DNA of 64,000 bases from Paenibacillus_AQ nitricinens (GCF_052056485.1 NZ_CP183948.1:2790001-2854000), one strand, 5' to 3'. Counted from the stretch's first letter, positions 1 to 9,779 are shown. A program made the numbers and translations. Notes: generated from the sequence alone by a model not told the origin.

Positions 1-863
1 GGGTGTATATTACTTTTCGCATTTTGGATTTTCCTGATTTGACTGTAGATGGAAGCTTTACTACTGGCGGTGCAATTGCTGCCGTTATGATTACCAATGG
101 TTATGCTCCCTGGTTAGCCACGCTTGCTGCTATTGCAGGTGGGATGCTGGCAGGAATGTGTACGGGTCTATTACATACGAAGGGCAAGATTAATGGATTG
201 TTATCCGGTATTCTAATGATGATCGCACTTTATTCCATCAATCTGAGAATTTTTGGCGGCAAGCCTAACTGGTCACTAATGGGTGATACCACGTTGTTCA
301 CGTCCATCAATCCACTTCTTGTTCTTCCTTTTGTTGTTTTATTTGTGAAAATTCTAATGGATTTATTCTTGCGTACAGATCTTGGGCTTGCTTTAAGGGC
401 TACCGGAGATAATGCAAGAATGATCCGTAGTCTGGGTGTAAACACAGATAATACGACCATTCTCGGCGTCAGCTTATCCAACGGAATGGTGGCACTTTCA
501 GGTGCATTGATCACTCAGTATTCTACTTTTGCGGATTCCTCCATGGGTATAGGGATGATTGTTATCGGCTTAGCTTCGGTAATCATTGGTGAAGCCATTT
601 TCGGTGCTGGAAATGTATTCCGTGCGACGTTGGCAGTTGTTCTGGGTTCTATTGTTTACCGAATCGTAGTTGCACTAGCCTTGTATGTACCATGGTTGAG
701 ACCTTCGGATCTTAAGCTGATTACGGCAATTATCGTTATTTTCGCACTTATATTCCCATCGATTCAGCGTTTCTTGAAGCAGAAGAATATGGCGCGTAAA
801 CGTTCGCTTGAATTAGCTGAACAAGCGCTTAGCAGCAAGAGAGGAGGCACCATCGATGCTTAA
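1..863 (+). CDS. ABC transporter permease, Trp/Tyr-type (5' truncated)
   Basis: Integral membrane permease of the BPD_transp_2 type used by TrpXYZ-like tryptophan/tyrosine importers. The visible part starts mid-protein at a GTG codon at position 3 (YITFRILDFPDLTVDGSF, a motif normally close to the N-terminus), so only a short N-terminal piece lies outside the window. Around eight hydrophobic segments follow, and the tail is basic. It overlaps the next gene by 8 bases, which marks them as one operon; the binding protein gene is expected upstream. Assignment to aromatic amino acids is by family resemblance only; the substrate cannot be read from the sequence. Confidence 0.8.
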   Translation, partial: VYITFRILDFPDLTVDGSFTTGGAIAAVMITNGYAPWLATLAAIAGGMLAGMCTGLLHTKGKINGLLSGILMMIALYSINLRIFGGKPNWSLMGDTTLFTSINPLLVLPFVVLFVKILMDLFLRTDLGLALRATGDNARMIRSLGVNTDNTTILGVSLSNGMVALSGALITQYSTFADSSMGIGMIVIGLASVIIGEAIFGAGNVFRATLAVVLGSIVYRIVVALALYVPWLRPSDLKLITAIIVIFALIFPSIQRFLKQKNMARKRSLELAEQALSSKRGGTIDA

Positions 864-1650
864 ACTGGATAACGTATCTAAGCTGTTTAATCCTGGGACA
901 CCGGATGAGAAGATCGCGCTACTTGGCATTGATTTGGAGCTTCTTCCCGGTGACTTTGTCACCATTATTGGAAGTAACGGTGCTGGTAAGTCGACACTAA
1001 TGAACATTATTTCTGGTGTGATGAAGCCGGATCTTGGTTCAGCGAGTATTGAAGGGAATTCGATTAGCCATTTAGCAGAATATCAGCGCAGTCGCTGGAT
1101 CGGACGGGTTTTTCAGGACCCGATGGCAGGTACGGCTCCACGGATGACGATTGAAGAAAATTTAGCGATGGCTTTTAAAAGAGGGAAGAGTAGAGGATTA
1201 TCGTTTGGTGTAAATGCAGCGAGACGGACGATGTTTCGTGAGGAGTTAAGCCGTCTTGGGATCGGACTTGAGAATCGTCTGCGAGCTAAGGTAGGATTAT
1301 TATCTGGTGGGGAGAGACAAGCGCTGAGTTTGCTAATGGCAACCTTTACCCAGCCGCAAATCTTGTTATTAGACGAACATACAGCGGCACTTGATCCTTC
1401 ACGAGCAGAGCTGATTACTAAACTAACAGAGTCTATCGTCCGTGAGATGAAGCTGACTACGCTTATGGTTACCCATAACATGGAACAGGCTATACGTCTT
1501 GGCAATCGTCTTATCATGATGGATAAGGGCCGTATTATCCTAGATATTGATGAAACAAGGAAAAAGGATCTTACGGTAGAACGCCTGCTTGGAGAATTTG
1601 AGACCATCAGTGGTCATAAACTGGCGGATGATCGAATGATGCTTGGATAG
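856..1650 (+). CDS. ABC transporter ATP-binding protein, partner of the preceding permease
   Basis: Nucleotide-binding subunit of 264 residues. Walker A is GSNGAGKS (about residues 39-46), the signature is LSGGERQ, and Walker B reads ILLLDEHTAALDP with D-E-H, where His follows the catalytic Glu. The ATG lies inside the end of the permease gene behind AGAGGAGG, so translation is coupled. Together with the permease it energises uptake of what is probably an aromatic amino acid. A terminator follows at 1683, closing the operon. Confidence 0.85.
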   Translation: MLKLDNVSKLFNPGTPDEKIALLGIDLELLPGDFVTIIGSNGAGKSTLMNIISGVMKPDLGSASIEGNSISHLAEYQRSRWIGRVFQDPMAGTAPRMTIEENLAMAFKRGKSRGLSFGVNAARRTMFREELSRLGIGLENRLRAKVGLLSGGERQALSLLMATFTQPQILLLDEHTAALDPSRAELITKLTESIVREMKLTTLMVTHNMEQAIRLGNRLIMMDKGRIILDIDETRKKDLTVERLLGEFETISGHKLADDRMMLG

Positions 1651-1682
1651 TCTTCTATAGGAGTGTCTTAGGCTCAGGATAA

Positions 1683-1729
1683 GGGCTTAAAGTGAATTCT
1701 GACTCTGGATTTCACTTTAAGTCCTTTTT
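1683..1729 (+). terminator. Rho-independent terminator after the ABC importer
   Basis: Arms GGCTTAAAGTGAA and TTTCACTTTAAGTCC are complementary across a short loop and are followed by TTTTT. Confidence 0.8.
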
Positions 1730-1832
1730 GTTGTAAGTTTTCCCAAATGATTCAATATCATTTATGATAGGTTATAGTGACGATAAATATTAAATACCAT
1801 AATAAGGCTTTAGAGTGAATTGGAGGATGCTT

Positions 1833-3608
1833 ATGTTTTGGAGGAATGTTAGCGCTTACAGGAGTTCGGGTATTTTTAATAAAATGATATTGATCATTTC
1901 ATTTTTGCTGCTGCTGTCCTTTCTGTTCTCTTTAACCGTCCTGCAGTATGTTTATCGAATTTATGACAAGCAAATCTATGAAAAGGCATCTGAAGTGCTG
2001 GGGATGTCATCTATCAGTATAGAGAGTACTTTAAGAGAGCTGGAACAACTTTCTTTTACAGTGGTCTCTGATGAGCAAATTCAGGAATGTCTTCGCCAGT
2101 TGCAGGATGATCCTCAACCGTATGAGCGGCAGGTCCTACATAATAAAATCATAAACAGGTTGGTTGCCTTTGCAGGAGCAGAGAAATACGTCTATTCCAT
2201 GATGTTGTTGGATACGAATGGCGGTGCCATGACTGCGGGGAATCGGGAAGGTGTATCACAGGATCTTCAGGATCAATTAAAGCCTCTGGCTAAGGAAGCT
2301 AGCGGTAGTATTGTGTGGTATCCCCAAGGTAATAAGAATTCACTCCTGGCTGTTCGGCAGATTAAATCTTACACCGGATCAACCTTTACGCTGGACGATT
2401 TAGGGACGTTAGTCATTCGAATTCGGATTGATCGTATTATTGCAGATAGCACTAGTAACACTTCGGATGGCGATCAGTTGATTGTTGCAGATGCCACTTC
2501 AGGGCTAGCGGTTTATCCCCAAACTCCGATGTTGCTGCCAAATGAGCTTAAAGCGGAAACGGAACGTTCCGAACTTTATCGTACGGCTAAGTATGAAGAA
2601 GGAACATACTTTATAACGAAGACTAAATCATCTTATATGGAATGGATGTATATCAATGCGACCCCCTTCAATGAGATGTTCAAACATATTACTTTTGTAA
2701 AAAAATTGGTTGTCATCATATTCGCGCTCATCTTACTCATTGGATTACTCTTAGGCTATCGATTAGCCCGAAGTATTGTACGCCCGATTTCAAAGCTGAC
2801 CAAAAATATGAAACAAATTGAAAAGGGAGATCTGGATAATTTGGAGGAACAGTCGCTTGGTGTCGTTTCGCAGACTGCGCAGGACGAGGTAAGTCAGCTT
2901 AACAGAACCTTTAAAATGATGATCCGCAGAATCAGAGAACTTATCGATGAGAATTATGCGAAGCAGCTCATTATTAGAGAGACCGAGCTTAAAGCACTGC
3001 AGGCACAGATCAATCCGCATTTTTTGTACAATACACTTGAGTCGATCAATTGGTTAGCGAAGATGAACAAACAAGCTAAAATCTCAGAAATGGTAGAAGC
3101 TCTCGGCTACTTGTTTCGGAGTTCGATCGGTCTTAAAGACCCTTTGATTACGATTGAAAAAGAGCTCACCATTGTACGTAATTATGTCATTATCCAGAAG
3201 ACACGATTTGACGATAGACTGGATTTCCGCATGGAGTTTCCTGAACATTTGCATGACGCTTTAATCCCGAAGCTGACGCTTCAGCCGTTGATCGAGAATG
3301 CGATCCGATATGCTTTGGAGCCTAATATCGAGCCTTGCACGATTTCTATAACCGTGAGTGAGGAAGAACAGGGCCTTGATATTCGTGTTAGTGATAACGG
3401 GCCGGGGATGAGTGCCGAGTTCATCAAAGATTTACAGCAGGGAAGAGTTAAGACACGTGGCGAAGGCATTGGGTTAGCGAACATCGCAGAGCGTATTCAA
3501 ATCGTATTTGGTCCAGCATGGGGTACAGTGATTGAAAGTGAGCCAGGTCAAGGAACGACAATACATGTACGTATACCTTATTTAAAAGGAGTGCAAGAGA
3601 ATGTTTAA
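1833..3608 (+). CDS. Sensor histidine kinase, YesM family
   Basis: Membrane histidine kinase that should sense a sugar signal outside the cell and phosphorylate the regulator encoded next. One TM helix near residues 15-37, an extracellular sensor of about 240 residues, a second TM (LVVIIFALILLIGLLLGY), a HAMP region, then the His_kinase motif QINPHFLYNTLE with the phospho-accepting His near residue 396 and an HATPase domain (LQPLIENA, DNGPGM). I chose the ATG at 1833 because GGAGG at 1822-1826 is 6 bases upstream; a GTG at 1815 is in frame but has no ribosome binding site. Gene order with the following genes copies B. subtilis yesM-yesN-yesO-yesP-yesQ. The stop overlaps the regulator start by 8 bases. 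Confidence 0.88.
   Translation: MFWRNVSAYRSSGIFNKMILIISFLLLLSFLFSLTVLQYVYRIYDKQIYEKASEVLGMSSISIESTLRELEQLSFTVVSDEQIQECLRQLQDDPQPYERQVLHNKIINRLVAFAGAEKYVYSMMLLDTNGGAMTAGNREGVSQDLQDQLKPLAKEASGSIVWYPQGNKNSLLAVRQIKSYTGSTFTLDDLGTLVIRIRIDRIIADSTSNTSDGDQLIVADATSGLAVYPQTPMLLPNELKAETERSELYRTAKYEEGTYFITKTKSSYMEWMYINATPFNEMFKHITFVKKLVVIIFALILLIGLLLGYRLARSIVRPISKLTKNMKQIEKGDLDNLEEQSLGVVSQTAQDEVSQLNRTFKMMIRRIRELIDENYAKQLIIRETELKALQAQINPHFLYNTLESINWLAKMNKQAKISEMVEALGYLFRSSIGLKDPLITIEKELTIVRNYVIIQKTRFDDRLDFRMEFPEHLHDALIPKLTLQPLIENAIRYALEPNIEPCTISITVSEEEQGLDIRVSDNGPGMSAEFIKDLQQGRVKTRGEGIGLANIAERIQIVFGPAWGTVIESEPGQGTTIHVRIPYLKGVQENV
1847..1860 (+). promoter_or_regulatory. Candidate cre (CcpA) site inside the start of the kinase gene
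   Basis: TGTTAGCGCTTACA fits the cre consensus TGWNANCGNTNWCA at every position. It covers codons 5-10 of the kinase, where bound CcpA could block elongation and so apply glucose repression to the whole pectin-type cluster. Binding is inferred, not shown. Confidence 0.6.
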
Positions 3609-5169
3609 GTTACTGCTGGTTGACGATGAACGGTTGATACTAGAAGGCATATCTCAGGTAGTGGACTGGGCTCAGGCAGGAACGGAACTTGTGGGTACTG
3701 CGCGAAACGGGATAGAAGCCTTGGAGAAAATAGAGGAGCTTCGCCCTGAAATCGTGATTACTGATATTTCCATGCCCGGATTGGATGGACTAGGCTTGGT
3801 GCAGAAATGCAGTGAACGGTTTCCTGAGGTGAAGTTCGTTATGTTGACGGGGTATAAGGATTTTGACTACGCCTGTATCGCTATGCAGCATGGAGTGAAG
3901 CATTATCTGCTTAAGCCTTGCAACGAGAATCAAATTCATGATGCGTTAGTTGAACTGGTAGCAGAGCTGAATGAACTAAAAGGCCGGACGGAATTTGTAA
4001 TTGATATGAAGCAGCGTTTTACTAAAGTTCTGCCGCATGTGAAGGAACAATTTTTGAAGGAATGGATCTCTAACAAGACATACGGGAGTCAAGATTTAGA
4101 GTATTATCAGGAGCTGCTTGGCATCGAATTAAATGACAAAGTGGTGCGTATGATCTTGTTCAGATTAGAAGGTTCTTATGAATATGAGCAACTATTTGCT
4201 TTGCAAAATATTGCACAGGATATGCTACAAGAAACGTTGCTTAGTACAAGGATAGGCGGATTTATTCTGACACTAATGGAAGTCGAAGGAGAGACTGCGC
4301 TGAATAGTACACTGCTTGAGCGAATTTCTGATGTAAGGAAAATGTTCTACAAATTTTATAAAGTGGATGTAACCATTGCGATTAGTGACGCGGACTTCAT
4401 GATACATTCACGGAGATTGTATCGTCAGACCCTGCAATGTCTTAACCACTGTTTTTATATGGAAGAGGGAGGTCTAATCACAGGAAGTGATATTCCTAGT
4501 GATGAACTAAGCGGAAGAAATGACATTGAACTAGATGAAGAGCAACTCTGTCTGCTGATTAAGGCGGGCGAACAAAGTGCAGTAGAATTTGAATTAGAAC
4601 GGTTATTTAATCTGCTAGCTGAACAGCGTGTGGATATTAATGTAACGCGTTCTTATGTTTTGCAATTGTATTCTGCGATGATACGTCTAGCCGTCCCTGA
4701 TGAAAGAAATAACTTTACTTCAAGTATGGTGGAACTGGCTGAGATCAGGACTTTAAGTGGTCTTAAAACCTATGTAAAAGATGCTGCTGCTCGGTTGACA
4801 GCGATGTATGATCGTCATTTTCGGAGTCGCCAATCGTTAATCGTAGATAAAATGTTCAAGATTATTGCTGACGATTATAAAAATGCAGAACTGTCACTTA
4901 GCTCAGTAGCTGCTGAAATGTTATATATGAATCCTGATTATCTTGGGAAGATATTTAAGAAAATTACAGGGGAGAAGTTCTCTAACTACGTTACCAACTA
5001 CCGGATTACTAAAGCATCGGAACATATTATGCATAGTGGTGATGTAAGAGTATTTGAACTCGCTGAAATGTTCGGCTTCGGTGGGAATGCACAGTATTTT
5101 AGTCAAGTGTTCAAAAAAGTAACTGGGCAGACACCCACAGATTTCATGAAACCCCCTCAAGCGAACTGA
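3601..5169 (+). CDS. Response regulator with AraC-type DNA-binding domain, YesN family
   Basis: Cytoplasmic transcription activator of 522 residues. The receiver domain starts at the N-terminus, with acidic pocket DDE and phospho-acceptor Asp55 (ITDISMPG), and the conserved Lys is in LLKPC. A middle region of about 280 residues links to two C-terminal AraC helix-turn-helix motifs (about residues 425-520; NYRITKASEHI, FGFGGNAQYFSQVFKK). Its start overlaps the kinase stop, so the pair are co-translated. It most likely activates the importer genes that follow at 5290. Confidence 0.88.
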   Translation: MFKLLLVDDERLILEGISQVVDWAQAGTELVGTARNGIEALEKIEELRPEIVITDISMPGLDGLGLVQKCSERFPEVKFVMLTGYKDFDYACIAMQHGVKHYLLKPCNENQIHDALVELVAELNELKGRTEFVIDMKQRFTKVLPHVKEQFLKEWISNKTYGSQDLEYYQELLGIELNDKVVRMILFRLEGSYEYEQLFALQNIAQDMLQETLLSTRIGGFILTLMEVEGETALNSTLLERISDVRKMFYKFYKVDVTIAISDADFMIHSRRLYRQTLQCLNHCFYMEEGGLITGSDIPSDELSGRNDIELDEEQLCLLIKAGEQSAVEFELERLFNLLAEQRVDINVTRSYVLQLYSAMIRLAVPDERNNFTSSMVELAEIRTLSGLKTYVKDAAARLTAMYDRHFRSRQSLIVDKMFKIIADDYKNAELSLSSVAAEMLYMNPDYLGKIFKKITGEKFSNYVTNYRITKASEHIMHSGDVRVFELAEMFGFGGNAQYFSQVFKKVTGQTPTDFMKPPQAN

Positions 5170-5233
5170 TTATTGAACAAACAAGACGGTTTTTTGTATT
5201 CAACAATTACTGAATATTTGAGAAGATTTAAAC

Positions 5234-5248
5234 ATGAAAGCGCTACCT
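5234..5248 (+). promoter_or_regulatory. Candidate cre (CcpA) site before the binding-protein gene
   Basis: ATGAAAGCGCTACCT matches the alternative cre consensus WTGNAANCGNWNNCW at every position, though it misses two positions of the stricter TGWNANCGNTNWCA. It lies 42 bases before the ATG at 5290, a sensible place for catabolite repression of the transporter. Confidence 0.45.
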
Positions 5249-5289
5249 GAAGGGATCAGAGCCTTTACACTATTATAGGAAAAGGGGAC

Positions 5290-6627
5290 ATGAATTTGAA
5301 AAAGAGATTCGCTTTATTAGCCGTACCATTGTTGCTGTCATCCATGTTAGCCGGTTGTGGTGGAGGGAACAACAATAACAGTGCTGCCGCTACGGATTCT
5401 GCTACAAATGCTCCTTCGGAAACGAAGCCTGCAGCTACGACCTCAGCAGAACCGGTAACCCTGCGTATTGCTTGGTGGGGTGGAGACACACGACATTCTT
5501 ATACACAACAAGTAATTGATATGTATGAAGCTAAATATCCGAATGTAACGATTGAGCCTGAATATGCTTCATTCGATGATTACTGGAAGAAGCTTGCCCC
5601 TCAAGCAGCGGCGAATCGACTTCCTGATATCGTTCAAATGGATATTTCTTATATTAATCAATATGGATCTAACGGACAGCTCGAAGATTTGAAGCCTTAT
5701 TTAAACGCTCAGATACAAGTCAGTGATGTGAATGAGAACGTACTTAGTACTGGGGTGATTCATGAGAAGCAATTCGGAATTCCACTAGGCGTTAACGTAC
5801 TTGGTTTTCAATATGACCCAGAATTGCTAAAGAAGGCAGGGGTGGATTCCATTCCTGAGAACTGGACTTGGGATCAGTACAAAGAACTTGCTGCGAAAGC
5901 TAAATCGGCTGGACTGTATATCGACGGTTCTATGGCAGCTGACGTATTCTTCAACTATTATCTGCGTACAAAAGGGCTGGCACTTTATAACAATGATGGT
6001 TCAGCACTTGGATATGAGGATGATGCCTTGTTCGCTGACTTTTTCGGAATGCTGTCTGGTTTAATTAAAGATGGAGCGGTTCCATCCCAAGACAAACTGA
6101 GCCAAAACAAAGGCGTTATCGAAGAGTCAGATATTGTTAAAGGAACAGGTATCGGCGTATGGCAATGGTCGAACCAATATGTTGCTTTGCAAATCGCTGT
6201 AAATCGTCCTATGGCACTGGCACAAATGCCGGGCCCAGATATGGAAAAAGGACTCTACATGCAGCCAAGTATGTATTGGTCAGTTACTTCTAACTCAAAA
6301 GTGAAGGAAGAAGCAGCGAAGTTCGTTGATTTCTGGATTAATGATCCCGAAGCCAACAACCTAATCAAAGGCGAACGTGGTGTGCCAATTTCAAGCAAAA
6401 TCAAAGAATCTGTAGCCTCACAATTAACGGATTCCGGTAAGCAAGTATTTAAATTCGTAGCTGACATGGAGCCAACTACTTCTCCAATGAGTCCGCCAGT
6501 TGGATCGCCAGAGGTAGTAGCACTCCTTACAGACCTTGCTGAACAAATGAACTTCGGCAAAATTGACCCAGCTGCAGCCGCCGCACAGTTCCGAAAAGAA
6601 GCGAACGCTATTCTCTCCAGCCGGTAA
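5290..6627 (+). CDS. Sugar ABC transporter substrate-binding lipoprotein (YesO-like)
   Basis: Extracellular family 1 solute-binding protein, 445 residues. Signal peptide ends in LAGC with lipid-anchored Cys23, followed by a low-complexity linker rich in Asn, Ala and Thr and then the binding fold (RIAWWGGDTRHSYTQQ, PDIVQMDISYINQY). Start is the ATG preceded by AAAAGGGG. It sits between the two-component pair and two permeases and just before an acetylesterase of the rhamnogalacturonan type, so oligosaccharides from pectin RG-I are the likely cargo. Ligand assignment is by synteny with B. subtilis yesO, not by motif. Confidence 0.85.
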   Translation: MNLKKRFALLAVPLLLSSMLAGCGGGNNNNSAAATDSATNAPSETKPAATTSAEPVTLRIAWWGGDTRHSYTQQVIDMYEAKYPNVTIEPEYASFDDYWKKLAPQAAANRLPDIVQMDISYINQYGSNGQLEDLKPYLNAQIQVSDVNENVLSTGVIHEKQFGIPLGVNVLGFQYDPELLKKAGVDSIPENWTWDQYKELAAKAKSAGLYIDGSMAADVFFNYYLRTKGLALYNNDGSALGYEDDALFADFFGMLSGLIKDGAVPSQDKLSQNKGVIEESDIVKGTGIGVWQWSNQYVALQIAVNRPMALAQMPGPDMEKGLYMQPSMYWSVTSNSKVKEEAAKFVDFWINDPEANNLIKGERGVPISSKIKESVASQLTDSGKQVFKFVADMEPTTSPMSPPVGSPEVVALLTDLAEQMNFGKIDPAAAAAQFRKEANAILSSR

Positions 6628-6736
6628 TAGAAGGTAACAGATAACTATACTGCGTCTAACATGGGAAACGGCATGCCATTTGGTTAGGCGGCAGTCCGTT
6701 TCCCTTATTATTCACATAAAAAGGAGTTGGAGACCC

Positions 6737-7690
6737 TTGGCATCCACGAATCCCCTTCCTTCGAATCCGCTGGCTTTTAAGAAAAAGAAGCTAAAAGGCC
6801 GGAGTTTACGAAGCAACCTTACAGGATATGCCTTTATCAGTCCATTCGTCATTGGCTTCCTTTGCTTCACATTGATCCCGATGATCATTTCTCTTTATCT
6901 TTCTTTTACCAAATACAATTTGTTCGCTCCCCCTAAATGGATCGGATTTGATAATTACATCAAAATGTTCTCGAATGACCCGAAATATTTACATTCACTA
7001 AAGGTGACCCTGCTTTACGTATTTATTGGTGTGCCTTTACGTCTCACCTTTGCATTATTTGTAGCTATGATTCTAAATACAAAATCGCGCATGATCGGAG
7101 CCTATCGTACAACTTATTATTTACCTTCTATTATAGGTGGCAGTGTGGCGGTATCCATCATGTGGCGTAATATTTTTAGTGATACTGGAATTATTAATGG
7201 CATGCTCGGTTTTTTCGGCCTGGGTCCAGTAAGTTGGTTTGGTAATCCGAGCGCTGCGCTTATAATGTTGATCACCTTATCCGTGTGGCAGTTTGGTTCA
7301 TCCATGTTGATCTTTCTGGCGGGTCTAAAAAATATTCCTGGTGAAATGTACGAGGCAGCTAGTGTAGATGGAGCAGGCTTTTTCAGAAAGTTCTTTAAGA
7401 TTACAATGCCCCTCCTAAGCTCAGTTATTCTGTTCAATCTAGTCATGCAGACGATCAGTGCATTTATGACCTTTGTTCCAGCTTATATTATCTCTAAAGG
7501 TGAAGGCGGGCCAATGGACGGTACGATGTTGTATTCTCTATATCTATTCCGTCAGGCCTTTATGTTTAATAATATGGGTTATGCTTCAGCTATGGCGTGG
7601 GTGATGTTATTGCTAGTCGGCATCATGACCGGAATTTTGTTCAAGACATCCAAATCGTGGGTCTTCTACGAATCGGAAGGAGGAAAATAA
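6737..7690 (+). CDS. Sugar ABC transporter permease, MalF-type (YesP-like)
   Basis: Inner-membrane permease with six predicted TM segments and the EAA loop (YEAASVDGAGFFRKFFKITMP). I chose the TTG at 6737 (ASTNPLPSNP...), which follows AAGGAG at 6721 by 10 bases; an in-frame GTG at 6680 would add 19 residues without a good ribosome binding site. It pairs with the next gene to form the translocation channel for the ligand captured by the lipoprotein encoded upstream. No ATPase gene is present, as usual for these CUT1 importers, which share a general MsmX-like ATPase encoded elsewhere. Confidence 0.86.
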   Translation: MASTNPLPSNPLAFKKKKLKGRSLRSNLTGYAFISPFVIGFLCFTLIPMIISLYLSFTKYNLFAPPKWIGFDNYIKMFSNDPKYLHSLKVTLLYVFIGVPLRLTFALFVAMILNTKSRMIGAYRTTYYLPSIIGGSVAVSIMWRNIFSDTGIINGMLGFFGLGPVSWFGNPSAALIMLITLSVWQFGSSMLIFLAGLKNIPGEMYEAASVDGAGFFRKFFKITMPLLSSVILFNLVMQTISAFMTFVPAYIISKGEGGPMDGTMLYSLYLFRQAFMFNNMGYASAMAWVMLLLVGIMTGILFKTSKSWVFYESEGGK

Positions 7691-7693
7691 TCC

Positions 7694-8533
7694 ATGGCTA
7701 AAATGAAACTGAAATGGCCGCTGTATCACATTCTTATCGGTGGCCTCGCTATCATTATGCTGTATCCGATTTTGTGGATGATCATGAGCTCTTTTAAAGA
7801 GAGCCGGCTTGTATTTGTTACCGCTCAGCAGCTTCTTCCCGATCCATGGGTGTGGGGGAATTATGCTAAAGGCTGGGAAGGGATTGCCGGATATTCCTTT
7901 GGTGTCTTCATAAAGAATTCATTAATTATCGTCGTTGTAGCAACGCTTGGGGCAGTGATCTCTTCTTCACTAGTGGCCTTCGGATTTGCACGCAATAAGT
8001 TTGTAGGGCATGGTTTATGGTTCGGCATCATGATGATGACCCTTATGCTTCCTTCAGATGTAGTACTAGTCCCGCAATATATTATCTATGCCAAATTGGA
8101 ATGGCTCGATAGTATCAAGCCGATCGTGATTCCACAGTTCTTCGGTGTTCCGTTCTTTATTTTCCTAATGCTGCAGTTTATTCGGACGATACCTGTTGAA
8201 CTTGACGAAGCGGCTACGATTGATGGGTGCGGGAAATTTGGTCTGTACTTCAGAATCATTCTCCCACTCATCCGTCCATCTATGGCTACTGCAGCGATCT
8301 TTTCCTTCTATTGGCGCTGGGAAGATCTGCTTGGGCCAGTGTTGTACCTGAACTCTCCATCTAAATATACAGTTTCTATGGGGCTGAAAATGTTCCTCGA
8401 TAGTGAGTCCGTGTCCAACTGGGGGCCCATGTTCGCCATGTCCGTTCTTAGCTTGGCACCCGTCATGATTATTTTCTTTCTCTTTCAAAAGCAGATTGTG
8501 GAAGGAATCAGCACCAGTGGTTTGAAAGGATAA
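7694..8533 (+). CDS. Sugar ABC transporter permease, MalG-type (YesQ-like)
   Basis: Second permease subunit, 279 residues, six predicted TM segments, EAA loop DEAATIDGCGKFGLYFRIIL. It begins three bases after the previous stop, behind GGAAGGAGG. The C-terminus LVEGISTSGLKG-like tail (here IVEGISTSGLKG) is typical of the family. Works with the MalF-type partner; cargo probably pectin-derived oligosaccharide as judged from the next gene. Confidence 0.88.
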   Translation: MAKMKLKWPLYHILIGGLAIIMLYPILWMIMSSFKESRLVFVTAQQLLPDPWVWGNYAKGWEGIAGYSFGVFIKNSLIIVVVATLGAVISSSLVAFGFARNKFVGHGLWFGIMMMTLMLPSDVVLVPQYIIYAKLEWLDSIKPIVIPQFFGVPFFIFLMLQFIRTIPVELDEAATIDGCGKFGLYFRIILPLIRPSMATAAIFSFYWRWEDLLGPVLYLNSPSKYTVSMGLKMFLDSESVSNWGPMFAMSVLSLAPVMIIFFLFQKQIVEGISTSGLKG

Positions 8534-8563
8534 AATATCTAATGAAGAAAGGTGCGGCTGATT

Positions 8564-9676
8564 TTGGATAGCTATCATTTTGACTTTGGGATTAAAGATA
8601 CAGCGCCCGGCTACACCAAAATTCGGCCGGACTCACGATACTCTACGGAAACGCGATTTGGTTTTACTTCAGACTCGACAGTATTCGGGCGTTCCAGGGG
8701 AGGATCAGAGACATTAAGAAGTGATTTCTGCATTCCGCAGAAGGCAGTCTTCCTGTTAGATATTCCTGATGGGATTTACCGGATTTCTTTGGTACTTGGT
8801 GACTCCTTAGCAGATACGAGTACAGTAATTCGAGCAGGCGCTGGGAAGTACGTATTAGACATATTGAATGTTCCGGCAGGTCAGTACGTACGTGAATCAT
8901 TTGCGATGCGAATCATGGATGGTCAGCTAAAGCTCTCCTTCTCAGGTATTGCGCCTCGAATAAATGCTCTCGACATTGAGCCTGACAACGAAGCGCTCGT
9001 CTTATATTTGGCTGGTGATTCTACGGTGACCGATCAAGGAGAAGCTGGTTATCCCTATGCTGGCTGGGGCCAGTTGCTGCCTCGCTGCTTCAAAGCAGGT
9101 CTTGTAGTGGACAATCGAGCCATTTCTGGTCGAAGCTCCAAGAGCTTTATTGAGGAAGGGCATTTGGACAATATTTCTACTGCGCTTCGGCCAAGAGATT
9201 ATATTTTCATACAGTTTGGACATAACGATTCGAAAGGGGATGAAGGTAGACATACCGAACCTTTCACTACATATAAAGAATATTTGCTACAGATGATTAC
9301 AGTCGCTAGGGAAGCGGGAGCCTATCCGGTACTTGTAACTCCTGTACATCGCCGAAGATTTGATCATCTAGAAGCTATAGTAGACAGCCATGGTGATTAT
9401 TTAACGGCAATGAAGGAGCTGGCCGAGAATGAGCAAATCCCACTGATCGATTTGGCGGAGAAGAGTCGTAAGCTATTTGAAGCATACGGTGTGGAAGGAA
9501 CGAAGGATCTGTTCATGTGGAGTTATCCTGGAGAATATATCTTGCATCCAGTCGGTGTACAGGACAATACACATTTTCAGATTTTAGGAGCGCGTCTGCT
9601 TGCTGATTTAATCGTAGAAGGTATCCGTGAGGCCGGATTAAATGATCTTATTATTCATCTTCGACAAGGCGAATAA
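8564..9676 (+). CDS. Rhamnogalacturonan acetylesterase, SGNH/CE12, with N-terminal beta-sandwich domain
   Basis: Esterase that should remove acetyl groups from rhamnogalacturonan pieces. The SGNH core starts near residue 145 (LYLAGDSTVTDQ, block I Ser in GDST), then GRSSKSFIEEG, block III GHND, and the C-terminal Asp/His pair near HPVGVQDNTHF. The first 140 residues (YHFDFG...) form a separate beta-rich, galactose-binding-like domain that the 230-residue B. subtilis YesT lacks. No signal peptide is visible, so it probably acts on imported oligosaccharides. TTG at 8564 is preferred over GTG at 8552 because AAAGG lies at 8548-8552. The RG hydrolase yesR is missing here. Confidence 0.82.
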   Translation: MDSYHFDFGIKDTAPGYTKIRPDSRYSTETRFGFTSDSTVFGRSRGGSETLRSDFCIPQKAVFLLDIPDGIYRISLVLGDSLADTSTVIRAGAGKYVLDILNVPAGQYVRESFAMRIMDGQLKLSFSGIAPRINALDIEPDNEALVLYLAGDSTVTDQGEAGYPYAGWGQLLPRCFKAGLVVDNRAISGRSSKSFIEEGHLDNISTALRPRDYIFIQFGHNDSKGDEGRHTEPFTTYKEYLLQMITVAREAGAYPVLVTPVHRRRFDHLEAIVDSHGDYLTAMKELAENEQIPLIDLAEKSRKLFEAYGVEGTKDLFMWSYPGEYILHPVGVQDNTHFQILGARLLADLIVEGIREAGLNDLIIHLRQGE

Positions 9677-9779
9677 GGACAAGTAAAGATCTACCGATTC
9701 AACTTCTGTATGCGAGGTTAAGGTTAAGGAAAGAACTTAACTGGAAAGGCTTGCATGACAAGAAGGAGGATACTTAAAC

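Noticed and set aside
1113..1607. Minus-strand open frame opposite the ABC ATPase
   Set aside because: Mirror of the ABC gene; Ser/Arg/Ile-rich shadow composition and no start signals.
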